This document shows positions 8,945 through 21,500 of a DNA stretch of 64,000 nt, in pieces. The stretch's first letter is position 1. Each line of letters starts with the position of its first letter. The stretch comes from CAVTWH01 sp963850915. Its GTDB lineage: Bacteria; Actinomycetota; Actinomycetes; Mycobacteriales; Micromonosporaceae. The DNA lies in NCBI GenBank assembly GCA_963850915.1, contig CAWKND010000009.1, forward strand, positions 1 through 64,000. The letters are read 5' to 3'. The position numbers and the translations under genes are program-made. The notes under the pieces are model-generated. The model ran no database searches. It saw only the letters and a list, made by a program, of their open reading frames with translations, and was not told where the DNA came from.

Positions 8945-10472
8945 ATGACGACGACCACGACCGCAGTGATCGACCTCGACCTGCCCGGCGCCACGATCAG
9001 CCGGCACGTGTACGGGCACTTCGCCGAGCACCTGGGGCGCTGCATCTACGGCGGGTTCTGGGTGGGTGAGGACTCGCCGGTCGCGAACGTGCGGGGCATC
9101 CGCTCGGACGTGGTCGAGGCGTTGCGGGCGATCTCGATCCCGAACCTGCGCTGGCCGGGCGGCTGCTTCGCCGACGACTACCACTGGCGTGACGGCATCG
9201 GCCCGCGCGAGAGCCGCCCGCGGATGGTCAACTCGCACTGGGGCGACGTGGTGGAGGACAACGCGTTCGGCACGCACGAGTTCATGGACCTGTGCGAGCT
9301 GCTCGGTGCGGACCCGTACGTGTCGGGGAACGTGGGGTCCGGGTCGGTGGCGGAGATGTCGGACTGGGTGGAGTACCTGACCCGGGCGGACGACTCACCG
9401 ATGGCGGCGCTGCGGCGGGCGAACGGGCGCGAGCAGCCGTGGCGGGTGCCGTTCTGGGGCCTGGGCAACGAGGCGTGGGGCTGCGGCGGCAACCTGCGCG
9501 CCGAACAGTTCGCGTCCCTGGCCCGGCAGTACGCCACCTACAGCCGCAACCACGGCGGCAACCTGCTGTACCGGATCGCGGCGGGCGCGAACGAGGCCGA
9601 CCTGCACTGGACCGAGACGCTCATGCGCTCGTTCGACGACCTGGCGGCGGACCCGGCCGGGTCGGCGGCCCCGTTCCAGGCCGTGTCGCTGCACTACTAC
9701 ACGATGGCCGGGCCGTGGTCGGACAAGGGCGACGCCACCGGGTTCAGCACCGACCAGTGGTACGCGACCATGGCCCGCGCCCGGGCGCATGGAGGAGCTG
9801 CTCACCCGGCACTCCACGGTCATGGACCGCTACGACCCGCACCGCAAGGTCGGCCTGGTCGTGGACGAGTGGGGCACGTGGTGGAACGTGGAGAAGGGCA
9901 CCAACCCCGGGTTCCTGTACCAGCAGAACACGCTGCGCGACGCCCTGGTCGCCTCCGTGCACCTCGACGCGTTCCACCGTCACGCCGAGCGCGTGGTCAT
10001 GGCGAACATCGCCCAGACCGTCAACGTGCTGCAGGCCATGATCCTCACCGACCCCGACACCGGGGCGCTCGTGCTCACCCCGACGTACCACGTCTTCGCC
10101 ATGAACACCGGCCACCACGACGCCGCCGCCCTCGCGGTGCACCTGCGCGACGTCGAGACTCGCGCCGTCGACGCGACCGAGCTGCCGCTGGTCTCGGCGT
10201 CCGCGTCGGTCAAGGGCGACACCGCCCTGGTCTCGCTGTCCAACCTCGACGCCGAGACGGACCGCACCCTCGTCCTGGACCTGCGCGGCCGCGACGTCGT
10301 CGGGCACACCGCGCGGGTGCTGACCGCCAAGGCGCTCGACGCGCACAACACCCCCGAGCAGCTCGACGCCGTCGCCCCCACCGACCATGCCGGCGTGGTC
10401 CCCCACCCCCGGGGGCTCGAGGTCGACCTGCCCGCCCACTCCTACGTCACCGTGGCGCTCGAGCTGCGCTGA
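8945..10472 (+). CDS. GH51 alpha-L-arabinofuranosidase, frame broken near 9785
   Basis: About 509 residues when read through one frame change, the normal size for GH51, which cleaves alpha-L-arabinofuranosyl side chains. The N-terminal part (GHFAEHLGRCIYGG, RWPGGCFADDYHWRD, and WGLGNEAWGCGG with the acid/base Glu) reads in one frame to about 9785. The rest (MEELLTRH, DEWGTWW with the nucleophile Glu, QQNTLRDALVAS, to the C-terminal beta-sandwich) continues with one extra base. Both sides are well preserved, so this is a fresh mutation or a sequence error. The ATG at 8945 has a GGGAAG site; an ATG at 8915 overlapping the GH127 stop is the alternative. No signal peptide, so cytoplasmic. Confidence 0.85.
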
Positions 10473-12162
10473 TGGACCGACCGAACCTGAACATCCGCGA
10501 CGGCGGGGCGGGGGCAGACTTCACCAACCCTGTCATCTTCGCGGACGTGCCCGACCCGGACGTCATCTTCGACGGCCGGTACTACTACATGGTCAGCACG
10601 ACGATGTACTTCGCGCCGAGCGTCCCGATCATGCGCTCGAGCGACCTGGTGCACTGGTCCATCGCCGGGTACACCGCGGCGATCCTCGACGACGCGGACG
10701 CGCTGGCGCTGCGCAACGGCCAGGACGCGTACGGCCAGGGCAGCTGGGCGGCGAGCATCAGGTTCCATGACGGGACCTACTACGTGTCGGTCGGCAGCCT
10801 CACCACGCAGCAGACGTACGTCTACTCGACTCCCAACATCGAGCGCGGGCCGTGGAGCAGGTCGGTGCTCGACGGGTACGCCCACGATCAGTCGCTGCTG
10901 TTCGACGGCGACGACGTCTGGCTCGTCTACGGTGGCGGGTCGATCGACCTGCGCAGGCTGCGGCGGCACGACGACGGGACCCTTGCGTGGGACGGCCCGG
11001 CGACGCGGCTCGTCGAGGACGCCAACGTCGACCAGACCAGCGGGCTGAACGCCGAGGGCGCTCACGCGTACAAGATCGGGGACTACTACTACGTCTTCAT
11101 GATCGAGTGGCCGTCGGGTGGCATCCGCCAGGAGGTGCTGTGGCGGTCGACGTCACTCACGCCGCAGTCGGCGGGCGGCGTGTGGGAGGGCCGGGTCGTG
11201 CTCAGCCAGGCCGTGACGGTCGGGGGCCGACCCGGGACCGGCGTGGCCCAGGGTGGAGTCGTCCAGACGTCCGACGGGCAGTGGTACGCCATGCTGTTCC
11301 AGGACGAGGGCCCGCTGGGTCGTTCGCCTCAGCTCGTTGGCGTGACCTGGGACGACGACGGGTGGCCGGTGTTCGCGCTCAATCCGCAAGCGGCCGCAGC
11401 GGCCGCACCGACGACCGGTGACGGGGCCGCCGTCGTCGCCTCGGACGACTTCGACAACCTCGTTGAGCGCGCGGGCCACTGGAACACGGCCAACGCCGAC
11501 CTGCTGGCAGAGTCCGCCGAGAACGCATGGAACGGGTCGAACCTGGGGCTGCAGCTGGCAGTGGAACCACAACCCGGACAACCGGTTCTGGTCGCTCACC
11601 CAGCGGCCCGGACACCTGCGGCTGACCACGGGCATGCGTCGCGTCGAGCATCCTCGATGCGCGCAACACGCTCACCCAACGCACGCTCGGACCCACGAGC
11701 TGCGGCGCCATCTCGCTGGACGTCTCGCACATGAAGGACGGGGACGTCGCAGGCATCTCCGCCTACCAGCGCAAGTACGGATACATCGCCGTGACGATGG
11801 AGAGCGGGACCAAGAGCCTGGTGATGCGCCGGGCAGGCGGCGACGGCGTCATCGCCTTCACCAGCGCACCGGTGCCGCTGCGCGCGGACGTCGTCTACCT
11901 GCGCGCGGACGTCGACTTCCGGGATGCCGTCGATACGGCGTCGTTCGCGTACTCGTACGACGGCAGCAACTGGACGTGGCTCGGCGACACCCTGCAGATG
12001 CAGTACGACCTCGCGCACTTCACCGGGTACCGGTTCGCCCTCTTCAACTACGCCACTGCCGAGCCCGGGGGATACGTCGACGTGGACTGGTTCCGTGTCA
12101 GCGACACCACCGGGCCCGCAAACCCTACTCACCGACAGAGCGAAGGAGCCGTCCATGACTGA
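10472..12162 (+). CDS. GH43 beta-xylosidase/alpha-L-arabinofuranosidase, two frame breaks near 11560 and 11640
   Basis: Starts at ATG 10472, overlapping the GH51 stop (TGATG). The first about 360 residues form a GH43 five-bladed propeller (NPVIFADVPDPDVIFDG with the general-base Asp; the IEWPSGG region is typical). A concanavalin-like C-terminal module follows (WNHNPDNRFWSLTQRPGHLRL, then ILDARNTLTQRTLGP and DVDWF). The module is split over three frames: one extra base near 11560 and another near 11640. Total span equals about 563 residues, normal for GH43 with this C-terminal domain. Without correction the product would be truncated inside the C-terminal module. It releases xylose or arabinose from short oligosaccharides, probably in the cytoplasm. 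Confidence 0.82.
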
Positions 12163-13822
12163 GCAGGCGACGTCAGCCCTGCTGATCGACGGACAGGCAC
12201 CCGCCGAGGTGCCGCTGCATCACGTGTGGAACGAGTGCGTCGGTGCCGGCCGTGCCAACGAGGCGTTGCGGGCGGACTGGCAGGCGCACTTCCGCGAGGC
12301 GGTCGGGGTGCTGGGCGCGCGTTACGTGCGCTTCCACGGTCTCTTCCACGACGACATGTTCGTGTACCGGACGGACTACGGCGGCGGCTTCGGCCCGAAC
12401 CAGCCGCTGCCCGAGCCGGTCTACACGTTCGCGTACGTCGACAAGGTGTTCGACGCCATCCTCGACGCCGGCGCTCGTCCGTTCGTCGAGCTCGGGTTCA
12501 TGCCCCGTGGGCTCGCCACCCAGACCGAGACCCTCTTCTGGTGGAAGGCGCACTGCAGCCCGCCGAAGGAGATGAGTCGCTGGGTCGAGCTGGTCGACAC
12601 GACGGTGCGGCACTGGATCGACCGGTACGGGATCGACGAAGTGCGGCAGTGGCCCTTCGAGGTCTGGAACGAGCCGAACCTGGTGCCGAACTTCTGGACC
12701 GGAACGCGCACCCAGTACTTCGAGCTGTACGAGGCGACCGCACAGGCGATCAAGGCGATCGACCCGCAGCTGCGGGTCGGCGGCCCGTCGACGAGCGTGT
12801 TCGTCCCGGATGCTCGCTACGGCGGCGAGTGGCACGACCGGTCGCTCGAGGTCGAGACCGCGGTGGCCGCCGACCCGGACGAGCTCGACTGGCAGCCGGT
12901 GTGGATCCGCGAGTTCATCGAGTACTGCGCGCAGCGGGGAGTGCCCATCGACTTCCTGTCGACGCACCTGTACCCGACCGACTACGCGGCGGACTCGCTG
13001 GGCAACCTCAACGCGATCACGCGTCACAAGGACGCCACCTATGACGACCTGCAGTTGATGCGCAAGATCATCCAGAACAGCCCCTACCCGGATGCCGAGC
13101 TGCACATCACCGAGTGGTCGACCTCACCGTCGAGCCGCGACGCGATCCACGACTCGCTCTTCGCGGCGTCGTACATCGTCCGGGCGTTCCTCAAGGGCGC
13201 GCCGCTGGCCGACTCGATCTCCTACTGGACCTTCACCGACGTGTTCGAGGAGGGCGGCGGCGGCATCGGCCCCTTCCACGGAGGCTTCGGGTTCGTCAAC
13301 GAGAACGGCCTGCACAAGCCGACGTTCCACGCGATGGCCATGCTCCACCGCCTCGGTGACCGCCTCCTGGCCGAGCTGCCCCACGGCGCCATCACCCGCT
13401 CGTCCGCGACGGGTGACGTGTCGGCCATCTTCTACAACTACCCCGCCGAGATGGGCAGGACGGGGCTCGCGTCCCGCAACAGCTACGCCGAGACGCGAGC
13501 CCTCGCCGAGATGGGCCCCGAGCGCCGCATCCGGCACCGGGTCGAGGGGCTGCGCCCGGGCACCGAGCTCACCGTGGAGATCCTCGACTGGGAGCACGGG
13601 AACGTCGCCGAGGCCTGGTACCAGATGGGCGCCCCGCTCAACATCACGCGGGAACAGACCGCCGAGCTGCGCCACGTCGCCGACGGCCTCCACCGCAGCA
13701 CGCTGACCGTCGGCGACGACGGCGTCCTCGACATCGACCTCACGCTGCCCGCCTGGGCGGTCGCCTCGGTCGCGCCGACGCTCCCCGGCGGCCAGCGTCC
13801 GGATCGGCAGGCGACGAGCTAG
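12155..13822 (+). CDS. GH39 beta-xylosidase
   Basis: 555 residues from the ATG at 12155, which follows GAAGGAG and overlaps the end of the GH43 gene. The TIM-barrel catalytic domain shows the GH39 acid/base motif WNEPN near residue 170 and a nucleophile region ITEWSTS near residue 320. The C-terminal 100 residues form the small beta-sandwich typical of GH39 xylosidases. It should remove xylose from the non-reducing end of xylo-oligosaccharides. No signal peptide is seen. It is the last gene of the rightward sugar operon and ends 382 bases before the biosynthetic cluster. Confidence 0.88.
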   Translation: MTEQATSALLIDGQAPAEVPLHHVWNECVGAGRANEALRADWQAHFREAVGVLGARYVRFHGLFHDDMFVYRTDYGGGFGPNQPLPEPVYTFAYVDKVFDAILDAGARPFVELGFMPRGLATQTETLFWWKAHCSPPKEMSRWVELVDTTVRHWIDRYGIDEVRQWPFEVWNEPNLVPNFWTGTRTQYFELYEATAQAIKAIDPQLRVGGPSTSVFVPDARYGGEWHDRSLEVETAVAADPDELDWQPVWIREFIEYCAQRGVPIDFLSTHLYPTDYAADSLGNLNAITRHKDATYDDLQLMRKIIQNSPYPDAELHITEWSTSPSSRDAIHDSLFAASYIVRAFLKGAPLADSISYWTFTDVFEEGGGGIGPFHGGFGFVNENGLHKPTFHAMAMLHRLGDRLLAELPHGAITRSSATGDVSAIFYNYPAEMGRTGLASRNSYAETRALAEMGPERRIRHRVEGLRPGTELTVEILDWEHGNVAEAWYQMGAPLNITREQTAELRHVADGLHRSTLTVGDDGVLDIDLTLPAWAVASVAPTLPGGQRPDRQATS

Positions 13823-13834
13823 GCAGGGGATGTA

Positions 13835-14071
13835 TCACATCGGCCGCAGTGGCGAGGCCGGGGTTGGAGGTGTGATGGCGAGTGGGTGGGGTTGGCCGGT
13901 CATGGCGGCGAGGGCGGTGGCGACGATTCGAGGGGACTCCACTTGGGCACGTACCAGGATCAGCAGGACAGCGAACACGAACGCCGCCCCGGGGACCGCG
14001 ACGAGCGGCAGCAGTCGCGCGCGGGTAAACCGACGGGCGGGAGAACTTGTGGCCAACATGTATGACGACAT
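13835..14071 (-). CDS. Possible small single-pass membrane protein (78 aa), unrecognised
   Basis: A reading frame on the minus strand codes MSSYMLATSSPARRFTRARL, then a hydrophobic stretch of about 20 residues (LPLVAVPGAAFVFAVLLILV), then a short Pro-rich tail. A second ATG lies four codons in. The profile is that of a short single-pass membrane protein or the surviving front of a larger gene. It does not match a family I know. It is the only coding candidate in the 382-base gap (13823-14204) between the sugar operon and the biosynthetic cluster. No clear terminator or operator was seen in that gap. Confidence 0.3.
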   Translation of the reverse strand: MSSYMLATSSPARRFTRARLLPLVAVPGAAFVFAVLLILVRAQVESPRIVATALAAMTGQPHPLAITPPTPASPLRPM

Positions 14072-14204
14072 GCCCCTGCCGTCGCCGTTCACACCTGACG
14101 CATCGCTGCCACCGGATCGCCGCAGCGACCGTTCTGCCCATGACCGCGTTGTCCGGTGATGCACACCGTGATGTACTCGGGCGTTCGCACCATCAGGAGG
14201 CATC

Positions 14205-15533
14205 GTGCACGGGCACCGCGACCATCCGCTGTCGGCGGCGCAGGAACGAATCTGGGTGGCCCTGCAGTTGGCGCCAGGCTCGCATGCGTACACGATCTCG
14301 TTGGCCTGGCGGCTCACCGGACCCCTGCGCCCGGTTGACCTGGGCTCGGCCCTCCAGTACGTGATCGACCGCCATGAGGCGCTTCGGGCAACCTTCCCGG
14401 TGGACGCGACAGGTCGGGCACACCAACGCATCTCGACAGCGCTGGAGATCGACCTTCCCCTCCTTGACCTCACCGGCGTGTCCGGTGCGGAACAGGTCAA
14501 AATGGTCCGGGAGATCATCGCCGATCGGCAGCGTGAGCCGATGAACGTGGAGATCGGTCCACTGCTGCGGGCCGCGGTAATGAAGCTGTCCAGTCAGGAC
14601 CATGTGCTGTGCATGGAAGTACATCACCTCATCTTCGACGGCTGGTCGGTCAAGATCCTGTCGCGCGAACTGGGTGCGGCATACACGGCTCTCACCACGG
14701 GCCGGCCCCTCCTCGCTCCACCAGCAGTGCCCTACACGGACGTGATGCCCGACCGGACAGGCGAGCCGGAAAGCCTGGAGTACTGGTGCGACGTCCTCGC
14801 CGGAATGCCCGCTACGGAGCTCCCACCGGACCATGACCGACCCGCGACAGCCGCGTTCGACGGCGCATCGGTGGTAGCCACCATGGGCCCCGACGTCTGC
14901 GCGGCCGTCCGTGAGCTGTGCCGCCGCGGGCGGGTCAGCCCGTACATGGTGATGCTCGCCGCGTACCTGGCGATGATCTCGCTGCTGCTCGATCAGACCG
15001 ACGTCGCCGTGGCCACACCGGTGTCCGGACGTACGGATCCGGTCAGCCTGGAGACCATCGGGATGTTCACGACGACACTCGTGGTGCGGGTCGACGTGCT
15101 TCCCGGAGAGTCCTTTCTCCAGTTGCTGGGCCGGGTCCGGGAGCGGGTGCTGCTGGCTCACGAACACCAGAGCGTGCCTTTCTCCGATCTCCTCGCCGAA
15201 CTCGGGCTCTCCCGGCGACGGAGCGGGGCGCCGGTGACCCCGCTCAGCTTCGACCTCGACCTGGACTCGGACATTGGTGACACCGTGAACCGGTGGTCTG
15301 ATGTGGACGTGACGACCTTCCGCAGCGACGAGGTGACCAGCGCCCGGTTCGACCTGGAGCTGTTCGTCGGGTTCGGTGAAACACAGCTGCGCGTGGTGCT
15401 CAGCTACGCCACCGAACTCTTCGACCGGGCCACCGTCGAGGCGATCGCAGACTGCTACACCCAGGTGGTTCGACGGCTGCTCGCTGAGCCCGGCCAGTGT
15501 GTCGACGCCGTCGAGTTGCTCACTGGGACCTAG
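14205..15533 (+). CDS. Stand-alone NRPS condensation domain protein
   Basis: 442 residues from the GTG at 14205, four bases after a perfect AGGAGG. The whole protein is one condensation domain: LSAAQERIW at the start (C1), RHEALRATF (C2), HHLIFDGWS near residue 143 (the catalytic C3 motif, intact), and MFTTTLVVR / HEHQSVPF later. It has no carrier or adenylation domain. It is the only assembly-line gene on the plus strand and its 3' end overlaps that of the main NRPS by 14 bases, so the two converge. Free C domains can form an amide or ester bond in trans, or release the chain. Given the absence of a terminal thioesterase domain, release or tailoring is a reasonable guess. Confidence 0.85.
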   Translation: MHGHRDHPLSAAQERIWVALQLAPGSHAYTISLAWRLTGPLRPVDLGSALQYVIDRHEALRATFPVDATGRAHQRISTALEIDLPLLDLTGVSGAEQVKMVREIIADRQREPMNVEIGPLLRAAVMKLSSQDHVLCMEVHHLIFDGWSVKILSRELGAAYTALTTGRPLLAPPAVPYTDVMPDRTGEPESLEYWCDVLAGMPATELPPDHDRPATAAFDGASVVATMGPDVCAAVRELCRRGRVSPYMVMLAAYLAMISLLLDQTDVAVATPVSGRTDPVSLETIGMFTTTLVVRVDVLPGESFLQLLGRVRERVLLAHEHQSVPFSDLLAELGLSRRRSGAPVTPLSFDLDLDSDIGDTVNRWSDVDVTTFRSDEVTSARFDLELFVGFGETQLRVVLSYATELFDRATVEAIADCYTQVVRRLLAEPGQCVDAVELLTGT

Positions 15534-18500
15534 GATCGCCCAGCGACACCATGATGCGCCGCTCCCCCCGGTAGGATCGCCGGCCGTGGGCCGCCCGCGT
15601 GTTGTCCACCAGCAGCAGGTCGCCACGGCGCCACGGCGCGGCGTACTCATGTGCCCGACTGTCCGCGATGAGGGCGGCCACCATCTCGTCCGGGATGGGC
15701 GCGCCGTCACCGTAGGACACTGACCGGGGCAGCAGACCGCCGAGGCTACTGTTGAGGTCGCGCCGGGTCTGCTCGTCCAGACAGTACTCGTGCCAGTGCA
15801 GGATCTGCGCGAACCAGACCTCCCGGCCGTCCCTGTCGTGGATCACCGCTGGGCGGGTCGAGCGGGTGGTGAGGAAGCCTCCGTCCCAGCTCGCCTCCAC
15901 CCCTTCGGCCGCGCACCGGGCAGCCACCTCATCGCGGTCCGTGGTGCCGAACACGGTGGTCCAGGGCAGCCCGAGCCCGGGGAGGAAGCGTCGCACGTAA
16001 CACACACCGGTGTCGGTGAACCGGCCACGGACCCCGGGATCCATCGCCGCCAGCACCGCCATGCCGTCCACAACGGTGGTCTCACCACCGTCGTCGGCCG
16101 GCCGTTGACACGCGAATGCCAGAGTCGCCGGGTAGGTGTGGTTGAACGAGTCCTCGTTGTGCCAGTACAGGTCAAGTTCGGCGGGGTACTCCACCGGCCG
16201 GACCACGTTCTCGTCGAGCAGTTTGCGCGGGTGCTCGTTGGTTGCGTACGGCGCGGCGAACACCTCGGCCACGGCCGCCGCCATCGCCCCGGGCGAGTCG
16301 ACACCGCCGCCCCGCAGCAGTACCGCGCCGTGCTCGCGCAGGCCTTCACGCCAGGTATCCGGTTCCGTGCGCAGCCACTCGGCTGCGGCCGTGCCAGTCT
16401 CCACCACCAGCACACCGGTTCCACCGCGGCGCTGCACCCGTGGGCCGGTGAGCGTGGGTACGGCGTCCAGCGGAGCCAGCTCGATGTCGTCGAACGACAG
16501 CAAGTCGGCCCCGGATTCGTCAGCTGTGAACTCCTCCACCTGACCTGTGCTCCTTTCCGCGTTGGGGTTGGCCAACTCCATGATCAGCGCGACGATCTGG
16601 TCCTGCAGCCGGTCCGCCCAGCCACTGGCGCAGGCGTCGATCCGGTGGTGCAGCTCCAGTTCGGCGCTGTCGCCGTCCTCCCAGAGCCACACTGCCAGCG
16701 GGTTGGCGGCCGAGGCCCAGCCGCTGTCCACCAGGCTGACCGCCAGGTCAGTGGCCGCGTTGCCGTGGCTGTGGACGGTGTACTGGTGGACGATCTTCAC
16801 GTCGAACAGACCGCCGTCCACGCGACCGCCGTGGCGGCGTACCTCGTCCACCAGCCGCTCGTACCCGAGCCAGGGAAGGTCGATGGCATCGGCGAGCGCG
16901 ACCCGTACCCGGTCGATGGTGCTCGGCAGGTCGTCGACACCGGACAGATCTACCACCAGCGGTAGCTGGTTGCCGAAGTAGCCCACCAGGTCGGCCAGCT
17001 CCGCACGCTCCCGGCCGGCCAGGTCGAGGCCGGTGACCAGCAGGTCCTGCCCACAGGCGCGCCGTAGTGCCATCTGCGTCGCCGCGCTGACCACGGCGTA
17101 TGCGGTGGTGCCGGCTGCGCGGGCTACCCGGTGCGCGCTGTCCCCCAGCGACAGCCGGCGCTTGCGGGCCGCGCCGGGCGCGCTCACCTCGGCCGGTACG
17201 TCCGTGGGCAGCCGCAGCCTCGGCGCTGCCAGCACCCGCTCCACCCAGCTGCGGACGATCTGCCGCTCCGCCTGTCCCCCGGGACCAGCCGGCACCAGCG
17301 CACCGGCAGCCCGTTCGTCCACCGGCAACGCGGGCAGCGACGCCGGTACCCCGGCGAGGGCGGCCAGGTAGTGCTGCCGGAACTCGTTCAGCAGCACCCG
17401 GGCCGACCAGCCGTCAAAGATGACGTGGTGAACGACGAAGACCAGTACCGCATGGTCCGGCGCACCGAGCAACGCCTCGCCTCGCGCCAGTGGCCCCTGT
17501 GCCAGCACCCACGGCTCCCCGAGCAGCTGCCGGCATCGCTGCCTGCCGTGTGCGCGCAGCCCCTCGCTGTCCAGCTCCGGCAGGTCGACGATGCTCAGTT
17601 GAGCGGCTGGGCCTTCGACGGCGTAAGGCTCGCCGTCCCGGGCCACCAGCACGGTACGCAGCGCCGAGTGCCGGGCCACCAGCTCCTGGAAAGCCGTCCG
17701 GAGGGCGGCTGCGTCGAGCCGACCGCGCAGCTCGATCAGGAAAGGCAGCACCATTCCGTCCTCGGACCGGCCGGCAACATGGTCGAACCACAGCCGACGC
17801 TGCCCCGGCGTGACGTGGCTGTGGCCCGCGCCCGTCCGCTCGTCGCCCGGTGGCGGCTCGGCCGGTGAACACAGCTCATCGATCCGGCCGGCCAGGTCGG
17901 CCACGGCGGGGTGGGTGAAGACCGTGGCGACCGGTATCCGGACGCCGGTGTGCCCGCTCAACCGGGTCGCCAACTGGATGGCGCGCAGCGAATGCAATCC
18001 CAGCATGAAGAAGTCGTCATCGGCGTCGACGGCGCCCAGCCCGAGGATGTCGGCGACGATGCCGGCGACCAGTTGCTCGGTCGGGGTGGCGGCCGGTCGG
18101 CCCGCTGGCCGGGCCTCGGACGCCGGCAGCGCCGGTAACGCGGTGCGGTCCAGCTTGCCGTTGGCGTTCACCGGTAGCCGGTCCAACCAGAGCACCCGGG
18201 TCGGGATCAGCTGTCGCGGTAGCTGCGCGGCGAGCCCGCGCAGCAGGGCGTCGGAGTCTGCCGGCCGGCCCGGCCGGGCCACGACGAACGCGACGAGTTC
18301 CGTGAGGCCGTCACGATCGGGCAGCGCCACCACGACGCTCTCGCCGACATCCGGCTGGAGGGCCAGTGCCGCGTCCACTTCAGCCAGCTCGACGCGGTAC
18401 CCGCGGATTTTCACCTGGCCGTCGTCGCGGCCGAGGAAGACCAGGCCGTCGGCGCCCTGCTGGCGGGCGGAGTCGCCGGTGCGGTACATGCGGCTGCCCG

Positions 18501-21500
18501 GGCGGGCGGCGAACGGGTCCGGCACGAACCGGGCAGCCGTCAGCCGGGCGTCCCGCAGATAGCCGTCGGCCACCGTGGCGCCGCCGATGCTGAGCTCGCC
18601 CGGCTCCCCCCACCCGACCGGGCGCAGCTGCGAGTCCAGCACGTGGGCCGTGTACCCGGCCAGGCTGTGACCGATCGGCACAGCACCCTGGCCGTCCCAC
18701 CGCCACAGCTCAGCCGCGCTGCTCCAGAGCACGGTCTCGGTGGGACCGTAGAAGTTCCACACATGCGCACCGAGTTCGCGAAAGCGCTGCGCGTCGGCGG
18801 GAGACATCGCATCGCCGCCGCAGACCACCCGGAAACCGGGGTCGGGGCGCCAGCCGGCGTCCATGACCAGGCGCCACCTGTGCGGCGTGGTGCTCATCAC
18901 GGTGACCTGCCCGGCCTTCAGAAACGCGGCGAGCGCAGCGCCATCCGCGGCGACCTCGTCGGGCACCACGTGGAGGGTCGCCGCCCGAAGCAGGGCGCCG
19001 TACAGGTCGCCCACCACGATGTCCCACCCGAGCGCGGACACCCCGGCGATCACGTCACCGGGACCGATCGCGACCCGGTCGGCGAAGGCGTCGGTCGCCG
19101 CGAGCACCGCCGCGTGGGAGACCACCACACCCTTCGGCTGACCGGACGATCCGGAGGTGTAGCTGACGTAGGCGGTGGCACTACCGCCGCCGGGCAGCGC
19201 CGCGCAGGTGGGGACGCGAGTGGCCGGGACGGCCTGCGGATCGAGCGCCAGCGTCCGCACACCGAGGTCGCCTGCGACACGACGGTGCGCCGCGTCGGCG
19301 ATCAGGAGTATCGGCGCGCAGTCGGTGACCAGGCGGCGCAGCCGGGCGGGCGGCGCGTCCGGACTGAGGTGGAGGTACCCGGCGCCGGCGCGCAGCACCG
19401 CGAATGTGGCGACAACGGCGTCGGCGTCCCGCTCGTGCAGCAGGGCCACCCGGTCGCCGGGGCGTACCCCGCCGTCCGCCAGCACGCTGGCGACCCGGCC
19501 GGTACGCTCCCAAAACTCCCGGTAGGTGTAGCTGGTCCGGGCGTCCCGCACCGCGACCTGATCCGGAAAGCGTTCGACCACGGCGTGCAGCCGCTGAACG
19601 ATGTCCGTCCCGGGTGTCTCGGCGATCGGCCGGGTCCGGCGTGCCGGCGGAAGCAGCGGGGCGTCCGGGTCGATCAGCAGCCGGGCACACAGCCCGGGTA
19701 GCGCAGCGGCCAGCTTCTCGACCTGCGCGGTGTCCACCCGGTCGATCAGGTGCCGCAGCCGGAATCGCAGGCCGGCTCCGTCGGCGGCGACCAGCGCTGT
19801 GAGTGGCATCGTGTCATGCTGCTGGCGGGCCGGGGCGGCGCACAGGGTCACCCCGCCGAGCCGGACCGGCTCGGCCAGGCCCAACGCCAACCCGCCGAAG
19901 CCCCGCGGCTGCCCGGGTAGCGCCCGGTAGTAGACAAGCATTGTCTCGAACAGGGCGGTGGGGCCTCGCCGGCCCCCGCCGCAACGCTCGGCGATCAGTG
20001 CGAGCGGCAGCCGCTGGTGGTCGGTACCGTCGAGAACGGCGCGGTGCGCCGCGCGTACCAGGTCACGCAGGGTGCTGCCGTCGGCGAGCCGGCTGACGAC
20101 GGGGACCTGGTTCATCAGCAGGCCGACCGTGGCGGCGAACCGGCCGTCCGTACGGCCTGTCATCGGTACCCCGACGGTGACCTCTCGTTGTCCCGTACAC
20201 ACCGCCAGCAGCGCGTGGTAGAGCGCCACCAGCACCGTGAACACCGTGGTCTGCTCGGCGCGAGCGAACGCGGTCAGCAGCGCCGTCGTCGGTCCGTCCA
20301 GTAACGCGTCCACCTCCCCGCACTCGCCGCCCGCGCCCCTACCCGGCCCCGTGCACACGAGCAGCCGGGACGGCGCGTGGCGCAGGTGCCGCTCGAAGTA
20401 GTCGGCGTCGGCGCGGGCCGCGTCGGAGTCCAGATAACGTCGTTGGAGGGCAAGGAAGTCGCCGTAGCCGACCGGCTCGCCGTCGACAGGTTGGCCGGCC
20501 AGGTCCCGCAGCAGTTCGTCGCAGAGCACCGTGAACGACGGGAAGTCGGCGACCGCGTGCGCCGCGCACAGCACCAGCAGGTGCCGGTCGCTGCGACGGC
20601 GCAGCAGCCCGACCTGGATCGCCGGCGGCGACGCCAGGTCGAAGACGATCCGGGTGTGCTGCTCCTGCCAGCGGTCCACCTGTTCATCGGACCAGTCGGT
20701 GCCGTCGGTCTCCGAGATTGTCACCGTGCCCTGGTGCACCTGCCGGTAGATCGCGTCAGGCTCGGCCGTGTAGCCGGTACGCAGCGCCTCGTGACGGCGT
20801 ACCAGCCGCTCGAGCGCCGCCACGATCGCCTCGGTGGCGCAACCGTCCACTGACACCGACGCGCACAGGGTGGTGCCGCCCGGAGCGAGCTGCTCCAGCA
20901 GGTACATGGCCGACTCGGCCGGGCCGGCCGGCTGTGGCCCGGCGGGTGCGGCGGGCAGCGGATCGGGTGACGCCTCGGGTGGGGCCGCAGCAAGGACCGC
21001 GGCCGTCAGGTCCGCCAGCGAGGTGGCCGCGAGCGCCCGGCTGTGCGAGATCGGGCCGCCCGTCACCTCGGCCAGGTCGGCGAGCAGCGCCATCCGCTCC
21101 AGAGAGTCCAGGCCCGTGAGACCGGCGTCGTCCGCGCCGATCCGGTCGGTCAGGTAGCTGCCCACGAGCTCGGCCCGGTCAGCGGCGCTCGTCACGGCCA
21201 GCCTCGCGCGCAGATCCGCCAAGTGCGAGCCGGTGTGCTGCTCGCGGCTGCGGGTACCGATGAGCGGCAGCTCACCGGCGAGCTGACTGGTGCGCACCCG
21301 GCCGCGTTGGATCTTCCCACTGGTCGTCCTCGGCAACACTCCGATCCGGACGGTCGCCAGCAGTTCGGGTGGGTGCTCGGCTGCCTCGGCAACAGCCGTG
21401 TAGCAGGCACGCAGGGCTGCTTCGTCGGCCGTGTCGCACTCGACGACGACGGCGAAGCGGTCCAGGCGGTCGAGCGCGACCGCGGCGGCCAGCCCCACCG

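Noticed and set aside
7298..11734. A 1478-residue plus-strand frame spanning GH127, GH51 and GH43
   Set aside because: It is a chance join: antisense-like frame over GH127, then the true GH51 and GH43 frames. It reflects the high GC and the frame breaks, not a fused protein.
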